A stretch of DNA of 64,000 bases from positions 1,628,152 through 1,692,151 of the forward strand of contig NZ_LR701479.1 in assembly GCF_902498745.1 (NCBI RefSeq). The letters run 5' to 3'. The stretch comes from Erythrobacter sp. EC-HK427 (GTDB taxonomy: Bacteria > Pseudomonadota > Alphaproteobacteria > Sphingomonadales > Sphingomonadaceae). Position numbers and translations under genes: made by a program. Positions 17,700 through 25,640 of this stretch are shown one piece after another (the first letter of the stretch is position 1; every line of letters starts with the position of its first letter). The notes under the pieces were generated by a model. The model searched no databases and had not been told where the DNA came from. It saw only the letters and a list, made by a program, of their open reading frames with translations.

Positions 17700-17819
17700 G
17701 GCTGACTTACTAGGAGACCGAAGGGCGCTTGTCATCCGCCCCAACCCCCGCTAGATGCCCGCGCTCTTGTCTGACCCCGCCGCGCTCAAGTAGCGAAGCG
17801 GTAGCGCCAACAAGAATGC

Positions 17820-17910
17820 GGAGCGGTGGCCGAGTGGTCGAAGGCGCACGCCTGGAAAGTGTGTATACGGTAACCCCGTATCGAGGGTTCGAATCCCTCC
17901 CGCTCCGCCA
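17820..17910 (+). tRNA. tRNA-Ser (anticodon GGA)
   Basis: A 91-base class II tRNA. Acceptor stem GGAGCGG / CCGCTCC, discriminator G and encoded CCA. Anticodon stem CACGC/GTGTG with loop CTGGAAA gives anticodon GGA at 17854-17856 (reads UCC/UCU). A long variable arm (TATACGG-TAAC-CCCGTAT region) and T-loop GGTTCGAATCC follow. Its 3' side borders a recombinase module, a usual place for integrated elements. Confidence 0.95.
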
Positions 17911-18087
17911 CTACTTAAGCCACTGTTATAGAATAATAAATGGGTTCGCCAGAACCCCGCAGAACTGCGCCATTCTGCGCCCATCCCGGTACCGCAGAGA
18001 GCCTGAGAAAACCATCGTTGCGCGCCAGAATGGAGAGTTTCTCTGCTCGCCATTTCGGCAGTACGGGATGTGAGTTTGGTTGATGGC

Positions 18088-19740
18088 TTAGAGGCCGAAT
18101 ATCTCGTGCTGATCGGACCAGCTTGCTGGGAGCTCGATGCGGCGGAGCCGGTCGGCAGTTATCGACACCGGCTGCGTGCCTGCGGTGATGGCTTCGATGA
18201 CACGAGGAGAGAGAAATGCGAGCCTGACAATACGGGTGACGTAGGAGGCGGTGACATTATTGTCGCGCGCGAACTGGGCGACCGACTTTCGGCTCGATAC
18301 GATTTCGTCCCACCAGGTTCTGCCCTGCTGGATGAGTTGCAGGAGCGTGGTATCGACCAGCCGGTTATCACTACGCCCGTTGGAGTGAACGAGTTGGAGT
18401 GCCATGCCTGTTCGCTTGAGACTGACGTGGACCACGAGCTCAGGGTTGCGAGTAGCCATGGTGGCAGGGATGCCCAGCTCGGAGCAAAGCTCGGCTGCAT
18501 CAAGCGTTATAGTCAGCCTCTCGAGTGAGACCTGCACGCGCTCAATAAGCGGACGAATCGATGACACCCTCTTCCTGCGAATGCGCGAGATCAGATCCTC
18601 AGCTTTGTGTGTGAGCGTCAAGAAGCTGTTGGCGGTGAGGTCAACACCCATCTCGTCGATCAATCCAAGCGGCTGCTGAAGCTCGCTTGCCAATCGCTCG
18701 ATGACCGTTCCTTCGAGTTCCCTGGCAGGGATCCTCCAGCTATCCTTCGTGCTCTCTCCATCGTGCTGGAGCGACATGCTGACATAATAGCGATAGCGCA
18801 CCTTGCCCTTGCAGGCATGGCTGGCGACCAACGGCTCGCCGTTCTGGTCGAACACCTTTCCGGCGAGCAAGCTGGGTGACCGGATCGTCGCTGCGCGCTG
18901 CTCGCCTTGCCTGTTCTCCCCAAGCTTGCACTGAACGGCGATCCACAGCTCGCGCTCGATGATGGGATCGTGCTGACCCTTGTAGGCTTTGCCAGCGTGG
19001 TGGATCTCGCCGACATAGATCGGGTTGGAGAGGATCTTGTAGATCTGTCCACGGGTAAAGCTGCCGCCGCCGATGATCTTGCCTGTGCTCAGAGTGCGCC
19101 GTGGGACCTTGGCCTGTTCGTTTGCCAGCTGTTCAAACACCAGTCGAACATTACCGAGCCCCCGATAGCGTTCGAACAGGTCACGGATGATTGCAGCGTG
19201 ATCTTCGACAATGCGCAGCGATCGTCCATCAGGTTCGTAGCCCAGCGGTGGTATCCCGCCCATCCACATGCCTCTGGCTTTGGAAGCTGCGATCTTGTCG
19301 CGGATCCGTTCGGCGGTCACCTCGCGTTCGAACTGCGCGAACGATAGCAGCATATTGAGCGTCAACCGTCCCATGCTGGTGGTGGTGTTGAACGATTGGG
19401 TTACCGAGACAAAGCTGACCTCGGCCTTGTCCATGGTCTCGACCAGCTTCGCGAAGTCGAGAAGTGAACGGGTCAGCCGATCAACCTTGTAGACGACCAC
19501 AATGTCGATCTTGCCAGCGCGGATATCGTCCAGCAGGCGCTGCAGGGCAGGGCGCTGCATGGTCCCGCCAGACAGGCCGCCATCATCAAAGCTTGTGTCG
19601 ATCAGCGACCAGCCCTCGGATGCCTGACTTCTGATGTAGGCCTCGCACGCTTCGCGCTGCGCATGGAGCGAGTTGAAGTCCTGCTCCAGACCCTCCTCGC
19701 TCGACTTGCGGGTGTAGATGGCGCAGCGGACCTTCTTCAC
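18088..19740 (-). CDS. Large serine recombinase
   Basis: Site-specific recombinase of the resolvase/invertase superfamily. The 550-residue protein has an N-terminal catalytic domain starting VRCAIYTRKSSE; the Ser of YTRKS is the nucleophile. Supporting motifs are KVDRLTRS and the helix FAQFEREVTAERI. A recombinase domain (GIPPLGYE…, about 180-300) and a zinc-ribbon-like stretch (VASHACKGKVRYRYYVS, poor in Cys) follow, then a helical C-terminus. GTG at 19740 overlaps the stop of the DUF2924 gene (GTGA). It is the last gene of a coupled trio next to tRNA-Ser, so probably the integrase of a small element. Confidence 0.9.
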   Translation of the reverse strand: MKKVRCAIYTRKSSEEGLEQDFNSLHAQREACEAYIRSQASEGWSLIDTSFDDGGLSGGTMQRPALQRLLDDIRAGKIDIVVVYKVDRLTRSLLDFAKLVETMDKAEVSFVSVTQSFNTTTSMGRLTLNMLLSFAQFEREVTAERIRDKIAASKARGMWMGGIPPLGYEPDGRSLRIVEDHAAIIRDLFERYRGLGNVRLVFEQLANEQAKVPRRTLSTGKIIGGGSFTRGQIYKILSNPIYVGEIHHAGKAYKGQHDPIIERELWIAVQCKLGENRQGEQRAATIRSPSLLAGKVFDQNGEPLVASHACKGKVRYRYYVSMSLQHDGESTKDSWRIPARELEGTVIERLASELQQPLGLIDEMGVDLTANSFLTLTHKAEDLISRIRRKRVSSIRPLIERVQVSLERLTITLDAAELCSELGIPATMATRNPELVVHVSLKRTGMALQLVHSNGRSDNRLVDTTLLQLIQQGRTWWDEIVSSRKSVAQFARDNNVTASYVTRIVRLAFLSPRVIEAITAGTQPVSITADRLRRIELPASWSDQHEIFGL

Positions 19741-20153
19741 GCTGCCTTGGCCGTTTGTCGCAACCCGAAGAAGGCAGGGCCTGACCAGCGCGTGCCGGTG
19801 ATCGCTCGGGCGACCTCGCTCAGAGAGTTCCACTGCCGGCTATTCCAGATGATCTCGCCCGCATCACCGATGGTGACCACATGGACCTTGCCACCATGCT
19901 CGCGCGCCAGCCGCATGCCGGGCCGGATGCCGCGAGTGGTCGCCTTGCTGCTCGTACCAGCCTCAAGCGCCTTGCTCGTCTTACGCGACAGCTTACCCAG
20001 CGTCCTTGCCTGCAGCTCATATCCGACCGCAAGGCGCAGCAGGGCTGCGCTGACATTGGGGGGTGGTTGACCGGTGAGCTTTGCCCACCGGTCACCAAGC
20101 TCAGACTTGCCGAGCTTCTCAAGCGCAGCAAGCTGCTCATCGAGCATGGTCAT
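19737..20153 (-). CDS. DUF2924 domain protein
   Basis: A 138-residue protein with the family look: an N-terminal helix 'LDEQLAALEKLGKSELGDRWAKLTG', the block 'LLRLAVGYELQARTLG', and a C-terminal DNA-binding-like part ending 'RQWNSLSEVARAITGTRWSGPAFFGL'. DUF2924 genes are regularly found directly before serine recombinases in alphaproteobacteria and may be a recombination accessory or transcription factor; that is unproven. Its ATG overlaps the stop of the DUF3489 gene, and its stop overlaps the recombinase GTG. Confidence 0.82.
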   Translation of the reverse strand: MTMLDEQLAALEKLGKSELGDRWAKLTGQPPPNVSAALLRLAVGYELQARTLGKLSRKTSKALEAGTSSKATTRGIRPGMRLAREHGGKVHVVTIGDAGEIIWNSRQWNSLSEVARAITGTRWSGPAFFGLRQTAKAA

Positions 20154-20464
20154 GCCTTAGTGGCCGCGCTGATGCGGTAGTGTGAGATACCGTCCACCGC
20201 TTCGCGCACGATCGTGTGGCCCTTCTTCTTGAGGCCGGTCATTGCAGCGCGCGCCGTGTGGGCTTGCCATCCGGTTGCCGCCACGATCTGGTCGAGCGTG
20301 GCCCCTTCCTCGCGGCCAAGCATGGTAATGACCTTGCCGATTTTGGTCTCGCGCCGCGGTGTATCCGCCTCAATGGTCGAAGTGGGCTCTGTCCCTACTT
20401 CCTGTGCCGGTTTTTGCGTGCGGGCATAGCGGCGCTTGGGCTTATTGTTGGTTGTCTTTGTCAT
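20150..20464 (-). CDS. DUF3489 domain protein
   Basis: A 104-residue basic protein. The N-terminal ~40 residues are Lys/Arg/Thr-rich and probably disordered. The C-terminus holds a winged-helix-like segment (GKVITMLGREEGATLDQI…GWQAHTARAAMTGLKKKGH) typical of DUF3489. A good ribosome binding site (AAGGAG) precedes the ATG at 20464. First gene of the coupled trio with DUF2924 and the recombinase. Likely DNA binding; role in the element inferred only from linkage. Confidence 0.8.
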   Translation of the reverse strand: MTKTTNNKPKRRYARTQKPAQEVGTEPTSTIEADTPRRETKIGKVITMLGREEGATLDQIVAATGWQAHTARAAMTGLKKKGHTIVREAVDGISHYRISAATKA

Positions 20465-20621
20465 CGGTGGTTCTCCTTCTCAGGAGCAGCGACATGCTGT
20501 TCCCACCACCGCAAGCCCCGCGAGTTCGAACTCGCCGGGGGGCTACACCGCCTGAGCGGAACAATTCAGTGATGACACCAATCCCTGACTTTGCTTGGAA
20601 GTCGAATGGAATGTGGCCCTC

Positions 20622-20849
20622 TCAGCCTGATTTTGTCGATTGCAGCCGGTGCAGGGTGGATGCAGCCGCAGCAAGGGCACCAAGCGCCGCTGCCAGCTCC
20701 GAAAGCTCGGTCAGGCGTTGCTGCTGCATCCCTGGATGGCTGGGCCACTCGCGTGCGAGACCGGGCGCTGCATCCTCAACGAGCCTGCCGAATTTGAGAA
20801 CAAGTGCAGCGATCAGTTCGTTGTGCAGGTCTGATTCAAGAGTCGGCAT
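20622..20849 (-). CDS. Small hypothetical protein
   Basis: A possible 75-residue product (MPTLESDLHNELIAALVLKF…), with an alanine/leucine-rich helical middle. A GTG three codons upstream is an alternative start and no convincing ribosome binding site is present. It lies between the recombinase module and the IS. Its balanced, non-repetitive composition is the only support, so coding status is uncertain. Confidence 0.35.
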   Translation of the reverse strand: MPTLESDLHNELIAALVLKFGRLVEDAAPGLAREWPSHPGMQQQRLTELSELAAALGALAAAASTLHRLQSTKSG

Positions 20850-20924
20850 GACCTGCACATGGCCTAACCCGCGCTGAAGTCGAGACGCAGCTTTCTAGCG
20901 TTGGCTGCTTCGCGCCCTAGTCTA

Positions 20925-21771
20925 GGGTCCGGACTCATTAGAGCCACCATGTGCCGTAGGCGGCGATGGCGATGGTGGCTATGACGGTCTTGATGTTGCG
21001 GTCGAAGCGAGTTGGGACGCGGCGCCAGTCCTTGAAGCGGCAGAACATGCGTTCGACGACGTTGCGCTGTCGGTATATTTGCCGGTCGTGCTCGATGTGC
21101 ATCTTGCGGTTGGACTTGGCGGGGATGACCGGCATGGTGCCGCGCTCGATCAGCCCGGAGCGCAATGCGTTGCTGTCATAGCCCTTGTCGGCAACGAGGT
21201 ACTCTGCTGGCAGCACGGCATTGATCGCCAGCATGACGACCTTGGCATCATGCGTATTGCCGGGCGTCAGCAGGAGGACGTGGAGGCGGCCTTTCTCGTC
21301 GCAGACGGCATGGAGCTTGGTGTTGCGTCCGCCTTTGCTGATGCCGATACCATGAGCCAAGGCCCCTCTTTTGCGCCTCCAGCGGTGTGATGGACCTTGA
21401 TGCAGCTACTGTCGATGAACAGCCTGCCCGGGACGCCATCGACCCCGGCGAGTTAGGTGAAGATCCGTTCCCACACGCCGCGTTCGGCCCAGCGCCGGAA
21501 GCGGTTGTAGAGCGTCTTCTTCGGCCCGTAGACATGCTCCGGGCAATCGCCCCAGCGACCGCCGCTCTTCAGAGCGTGGACAATCCCCGAGAGCACGCGC
21601 CGGTCCTCGACCCTCGGCATGCCCCGCGTGTCGGTCGGTAGCAACGGTTCAATCCGCGCCCACCGATCATCTGAAAACCAGAAGAAATCCGCCATTCAAA
21701 CCGCCTCCTCGCTGGAAGCAGATGAATCACATGATGACGCCCTTGTGAAGCCCGTTTATGGGTCCGGACCC
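20925..21771 (-). mobile_element. IS5-family (IS427-like) insertion sequence, 847 bp
   Basis: Ends are 16-base inverted repeats GGGTCCGGACTCATTA (left) and GGGTCCGGACCCATAA (right, inverted), 14 of 16 matching. Each end is flanked by TA (20923-20924 and 21772-21773), consistent with a TA target duplication. The size, the ends and a two-frame DDE transposase on the minus strand fit the IS427 group. The right end sits exactly where a P450 remnant stops. Confidence 0.87.
20938..21695 (-). pseudogene. IS5-type DDE transposase, premature stop plus frame change
   Basis: The N-terminal part (80 codons, MADFFWFSDDRWARIEPLLP…) ends at a TAA at 21453-21455 where relatives would be expected to have Gln (CAA). 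Reading through gives LFIDSSCIKVHHTAGGAK with the first Asp. A -1 shift at an AAAA run near 21370 then joins the second frame (ALAHGIGISKGGRN…). That part carries the second Asp (VADKGYDS) and the Glu (RQRNVVERMFCRFKDWRR). The shift may be the programmed -1 frameshift known in this group, but the TAA makes the copy probably inactive. Confidence 0.8.
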
Positions 21772-22252
21772 TAAAGTTGCTCTACGCATTCATGAACGAA
21801 ATCGCAGCGTCCGTTGGCGAATAAGCCGTCGATCCATTCTGCGGTGAGCTTTCGCCGCTTCGGTTCGAACGGCTTGATCGTCGAACGATAGAGTTTGTTG
21901 TTCAGCACCTTGCGATAAGGGCGGTGGATCGGCGGATAGAGAGACAGTGGCAGCAGGTCGATATAAGCCTCCCCTGCAGTCGACTTCGGCACCTGCACGA
22001 CCCGGCTCGAAAAGCGCGAGGAATCGGAATAGACTTCGCAGATCAGTTCCGGCGAGAGTGCCATCCAATGTCCTTCATTGTGCGGCGTCCAGACGATGGC
22101 ATAGTGCGTGGAATCCCTTAGCTGGGTCCAAGCTTCATGCAGGTTATGTCCGCCATGGTACGGATTGTATACCTGAAGTACACTACCCGGCCGTCTGGCA
22201 GGCCCGCAGGCCTGATCGCCGCTTCCGGTTGGGCGATCGCGGCATCGGTCAT
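21771..22252 (-). pseudogene. Cytochrome P450 remnant, frameshifted and cut by the IS
   Basis: Starts at ATG 22252 (MTDAAIAQPEAAI), 4 bases after the stop of the monooxygenase gene upstream. A one-base frame change near 22175 is needed to continue into VYNPYHGGHNLHEAWTQL and WTPHNEGHWMALSPEL, which match the N-terminus of the intact P450 at 41869 (WTPHNEGHWVALSAEL). The frame then runs through STAGEAYIDLLPLSLYPP to FVHECVEQL and meets a stop made by the IS junction. The I-helix, ExxR and haem-cysteine regions are absent, so it cannot be active. No P450 sequence was found on the other side of the IS. Confidence 0.85.
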
Positions 22253-22256
22253 GGCT

Positions 22257-23345
22257 TTACTCCGCTGCTTCGAGTGCGCCAGCTGGCAGGTTCGGGACAA
22301 CATCCTGCGCCAGCCGTGCCATCGATTCTTCCCACGGCGTGGGATTGTCGATGTAGTCGTAGCTATAGGTCAGGAGCGTGCCGAAGCCGCCGCCGAGTTT
22401 GTCCATCCAACTCTCGAACTTCTCGCGAACGGTTTCTACTGAACCGACGATCCAGAAGTGGTCAGCCAGGAATTCCGGTGTCACGTCGGAGACCGCATAG
22501 CCGGTTCCTTCGGTCATCGCTTCGGCCAGCCCGAAAGAATGATAGGTGGGCAGCAGGTATTCCTTCCACGCACGTCCCATGCCGCCTTCAAGCGCGAGCT
22601 TGCGCGCTTCGGCATCCGTGTCAGCAATGAAGATGTCACGGACCACGCGGTGCATCGAGCGGTCGCCGTGGCGACCGGCTTCGGCGGCAGCTTCGCGATA
22701 GACCTTGAAGTGGTCAAGCAGCGCCGAATTGCTCGAATAGACTGATGCGGGCGAGTAGCCGTGGGCACCGGCATAGCGAATCGACGGCGAATTGGGGCTA
22801 AGGCCGGTCATGGCCATAGGCATGGAGCCGCCCCAAGGCGTTTGGTCGCGGATCGGGTGAGCTTCGTCGCCTTCGGGCAGGGCCGCGCTCCAGAACTCGC
22901 CCTGATATTCGAACGGCTCGCCCTTCCACAGCATTTCCATAATCTGGACCGACTCCTGCATCATCCTATGGTTCTGCTTCATGTCGTTGAGCCCGCGCAA
23001 TTTGGCGTCGGTGGGATAGGCACCAGGTGCCACGCCCATTTGGTAGCGGCCCTTCAGGATCTGGCTCAGCCAGGCGGCCTGCGCTGCGAGTGTTGCGGGG
23101 TGATAGTAGGGCAGCAGGTGGGCGAGCGGGCCGAGCTTGATTCGCGTTGTTTCGCGCGCGGCCGCCGCGACCACCAGTTCCGGGCTGGGAATGGCTTCCC
23201 AGTTCAGAGTGACGTGTTCGCCTACCCAGTATTCCGAAAAGCCCACCTTATCGGCAACGATCGCCTGGTTGACGGCCCAGTCGAACACCTCCGCCGGTGT
23301 GCGCTCGGGCGGCAAAAAAGGGGTCTGAAACATTCCTACTTCCAT
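22257..23345 (-). CDS. Luciferase-like flavin-dependent monooxygenase (diketocamphane monooxygenase-like)
   Basis: A 362-residue bacterial-luciferase-family (LLM) enzyme using FMNH2 from a separate reductase. From memory its sequence closely follows 2,5-/3,6-diketocamphane monooxygenases, type II Baeyer-Villiger enzymes: MEVGMFQTPFLPPERT start, SEYWVGEHVTLNWEAIPSPE, LAHLLPYYHPATLAAQ, WLSQILKGRYQMGVAPG, DIFIADTDAEARKLA. Likely converts a cyclic ketone into a lactone. GGAGG lies about 7 bases before the ATG at 23345, so this start is preferred over the ATG at 23357. First gene of a pair with the disrupted P450; divergent from a TetR gene across a palindrome. A paralogue is at 44627. Confidence 0.85.
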   Translation of the reverse strand: MEVGMFQTPFLPPERTPAEVFDWAVNQAIVADKVGFSEYWVGEHVTLNWEAIPSPELVVAAAARETTRIKLGPLAHLLPYYHPATLAAQAAWLSQILKGRYQMGVAPGAYPTDAKLRGLNDMKQNHRMMQESVQIMEMLWKGEPFEYQGEFWSAALPEGDEAHPIRDQTPWGGSMPMAMTGLSPNSPSIRYAGAHGYSPASVYSSNSALLDHFKVYREAAAEAGRHGDRSMHRVVRDIFIADTDAEARKLALEGGMGRAWKEYLLPTYHSFGLAEAMTEGTGYAVSDVTPEFLADHFWIVGSVETVREKFESWMDKLGGGFGTLLTYSYDYIDNPTPWEESMARLAQDVVPNLPAGALEAAE

Positions 23346-23437
23346 GACATCCTCCATCGGTCATTTTCACCTGATTAGCACACCTGTTATATTATATAGC
23401 GAACGTGTCAATTGATTGGTGTTGGATTCCGCCGATT

Positions 23438-23459
23438 ATGTGCAATATATATTACACAT
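23438..23459. promoter_or_regulatory. 22-bp palindrome, probable TetR operator
   Basis: Left half ATGTGCAATAT, right half ATATTACACAT: an inverted repeat with one mismatched pair out of 11. It lies between the divergent luciferase-like monooxygenase and TetR genes, 45 bases before the TetR ATG, in AT-rich DNA with possible -10 elements. The position and symmetry suggest the binding site of the adjacent TetR regulator. Confidence 0.7.
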
Positions 23460-23503
23460 GTCCTATCCTTGACAGCTGAGCCGTTGTGGAGCACGCCCAG
23501 CAG

Positions 23504-24178
23504 ATGTCGACAAAAACCCTCTCGAAACCCAAAGCCGAACCGCAAATTGAGACTCGCGAGCGCCTGATTCTCGAAGCCGAGCGGCTGTTCGCGGAAAAGG
23601 GGATTGATGGCGTGACCATGCGCATGATCTGTGAGGCGGCCGGCCAGAAATTCGCAGGCTCGGTACAGTACCATTTCGGCGACTTGGAGGGCCTTCTCTA
23701 CGCCGTTTTCGAATACCGTGAAGAGCAGCTGCAACCACAACGCCTCGCCATTCTGGAAGAGACCAGGGAGCACGGATTGACAGGGGACCTGCGCCAGATC
23801 CTGCGTGTTCTGTTCGAGCCAAATTTCCGGATGTACGCCGAGAACGGAAACATTTCCTACATGCGCTGCCACGCGGCTTACCTGACGACGCACAGGCCGC
23901 GCGGCGTGGATCATCCGGTCGACCGGGCAAGCCCGGCTACATCGGCCATGCGCGAGGCAATGGACCTGCTCGACAGGCGGCTCGCTGTGCTTGGCCCAGA
24001 TCTTCCTACACGCAGGCTTGAGTGTGTCGGAACCATGTTCCTGCTCGGCATGGTCGAATTTGCAGCAAACCCGTCTCGCTACGCTATACCCGTGGAGCGC
24101 TGGTACGACGAATTGCTAGACATGATGGTTCAAGCAATCGCCGTCCTGCCCCGTGGCGCCAACAGCGCGGGCAGGTGA
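23504..24178 (+). CDS. TetR-family transcriptional regulator
   Basis: A 224-residue regulator. The N-terminal helix-turn-helix domain is RLILEAERLFAEKGIDGVTM…ICEAAG…GSVQYHFGDLEGLL, with the GSVQYHF recognition-helix end typical of TetR proteins. The C-terminal ligand-binding part ends in LLDMMVQAIAVLPRG. An in-frame GTG at 23486 is possible, but the ATG 23504 gives a normal N-terminal arm. Divergent from the luciferase-like monooxygenase; probably represses it and itself through the palindrome at 23438-23459, with a pathway intermediate as inducer (inference). Confidence 0.87.
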   Translation: MSTKTLSKPKAEPQIETRERLILEAERLFAEKGIDGVTMRMICEAAGQKFAGSVQYHFGDLEGLLYAVFEYREEQLQPQRLAILEETREHGLTGDLRQILRVLFEPNFRMYAENGNISYMRCHAAYLTTHRPRGVDHPVDRASPATSAMREAMDLLDRRLAVLGPDLPTRRLECVGTMFLLGMVEFAANPSRYAIPVERWYDELLDMMVQAIAVLPRGANSAGR

Positions 24179-24198
24179 CGCTGAGCCGCTCGCCTGCG

Positions 24199-25116
24199 TC
24201 AGCCCTTTACAAAAAGCGGTGGGATGACGAGCAGTTCCTCTCCAGTCGATTTCGGATCGAGGTATTCGCCTAGCTCGCGGATTTGCGCTTCGTGCTTTGC
24301 CAGGTCCTCGGGCGAGTGGTCCGGGTTGAAATAGCCCTCGCCGACGACGAACCCGACCCTTGCCACCTTGCCAGATGAACTGGAAAAGATCTCGCCGTTG
24401 ATCTGGGTGTCGCGATGCGCGAGCCACAGGACGGTGGGTGCCACGATGGAGGGCGGCCCCATCGGGACCTTCCCTTGTGCAATATCCTCGCGCCAGTCTT
24501 CGCCTTCGGACTCCTTGCCCCCAAAGAAGGCGTCGCGGTTCATCCGGGTAACGGCCATGGGGGCAACGGCGTTGACCGTGATACCGGTGCTGATCGCATC
24601 CTGCGCCGCACATTTGGTCAGCCCGGCTACCGCAAGTTTTGCCGCCCCGTAGGCACCCAGCGTTTCATTTCCGGCGAACCCCGCGTTCGAGGTGGTGTTG
24701 ACGATCCTGCCGTAACCATTCTTGACCATGTGCGGCCAAGCCGCGGCGCACATGTGAAACGCGCCGTCCAGCGTCACCGATTGCATTGTCCGCCAATCGT
24801 CCTCGCTAATGTCGGGAATCGCGGCGAAGTTTATGATCCCAGCATTGTTGACCAGCACTGTAAGCTTTCCGAACTGCTCGGTAGCAGTGGCCACGATCGC
24901 TCGCGCGCCCTCACGCTCGGCGACAGAATTGGTGTCGGCGACAGCCTTGCCGCCGGCGTCTTCGATTTCTGCTACCACTTTCCCCGCCACGTCCGGATCG
25001 ATGTCGTTGACCACGACGCTTGCTCCGCGCGCGGCGAAGGCGAGTGCATATTCCCGGCCAAGACCTTGTCCCGCGCCGGTTACAATCACGACGTCGTCGT
25101 CAAACCGCATTGTCAT
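24199..25116 (-). CDS. Short-chain dehydrogenase, MFE-2-like
   Basis: NAD(P)-dependent oxidoreductase of 305 residues. The cofactor loop is TGAGQGLG, then NNAG, and the active-site Tyr/Lys are in YGAAK. Length and C-terminal extension (…GEELLVIPPLF) resemble the 3-hydroxyacyl-CoA dehydrogenase domain of peroxisomal multifunctional enzyme type 2, so oxidation of a 3-hydroxyacyl-CoA or an alicyclic alcohol is likely. GGAG stands 7 bases ahead of the ATG at 25116. Second-last gene by position of a minus-strand cluster extending to 30294; gap to the cupin gene is 24 bases. Confidence 0.85.
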   Translation of the reverse strand: MTMRFDDDVVIVTGAGQGLGREYALAFAARGASVVVNDIDPDVAGKVVAEIEDAGGKAVADTNSVAEREGARAIVATATEQFGKLTVLVNNAGIINFAAIPDISEDDWRTMQSVTLDGAFHMCAAAWPHMVKNGYGRIVNTTSNAGFAGNETLGAYGAAKLAVAGLTKCAAQDAISTGITVNAVAPMAVTRMNRDAFFGGKESEGEDWREDIAQGKVPMGPPSIVAPTVLWLAHRDTQINGEIFSSSSGKVARVGFVVGEGYFNPDHSPEDLAKHEAQIRELGEYLDPKSTGEELLVIPPLFVKG

Positions 25117-25140
25117 TTCCCTCTCCTTGTCGAATTCTGC

Positions 25141-25629
25141 TCATCTGATGAATTGCTTCACGTAGTCGCGCCCAAGTCCTGCTGCGGCGAAGTGATCGGC
25201 AGCCTGCTCGATCCGGGTGAAGACGTCCGAATGCCCGAGCGTACGACCTTCTTCATCCAGCTCGATCAGAGCGCCGCCAATCCAGAAAAGCGTCTCCGAT
25301 CCGCCGGGCAGGCCGATCAGCGTGTGAATGTCGCCTGGAGGCTCAAACAGGTAGGCACCTGCTTTAGCCGTCCAGTCGCGCTCCGCATATTTCCACGATC
25401 CGGACAGGACATAGGCGTGGACGGGGCAAGGGTGGGCGTGCCGACTGATGAAACCTTCACGCGCGATCCGCGTCACATTCGCCCAGGCTCCGGCAACCGT
25501 ATCGAACAGCAGCGGCCGAAGCCACACGCCTTCGATGCTCGCCGGAATCCATTCGCGTTCGTCGCGGCTGCTTGCCTCGGCGAGCAATTCAGCTGGACTG
25601 AACGGGCTGACTTCCAGCGGATTTCTCAT
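25141..25629 (-). CDS. Cupin, 2,4'-dihydroxyacetophenone dioxygenase-like
   Basis: A 162-residue single-domain cupin. Metal-ligand pattern: His64-x-His66 in RHAHPCPVHAYVLSG, and His102 in PPGDIHTL. The length and the sequence GSWKYAERDW-x(5)-GAYLFEPPGDIHTL resemble 2,4'-dihydroxyacetophenone dioxygenase, which cleaves the C-C bond of an alpha-hydroxy ketone with O2. A role in cleaving an alpha-hydroxy ketone in this pathway is plausible but unproven; ChrR-like cupins are an alternative. Lies 11 bases downstream of the thiolase in the same orientation. Confidence 0.7.
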   Translation of the reverse strand: MRNPLEVSPFSPAELLAEASSRDEREWIPASIEGVWLRPLLFDTVAGAWANVTRIAREGFISRHAHPCPVHAYVLSGSWKYAERDWTAKAGAYLFEPPGDIHTLIGLPGGSETLFWIGGALIELDEEGRTLGHSDVFTRIEQAADHFAAAGLGRDYVKQFIR

Positions 25630-25640
25630 GCTGATTTCGC

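Noticed and set aside
17886-21775. Second copy of the tRNA-Ser 3' end as attR of an integrated element
   Set aside because: I read the region to the IS and saw no repeat of the tRNA end; the element's right boundary stays undefined.
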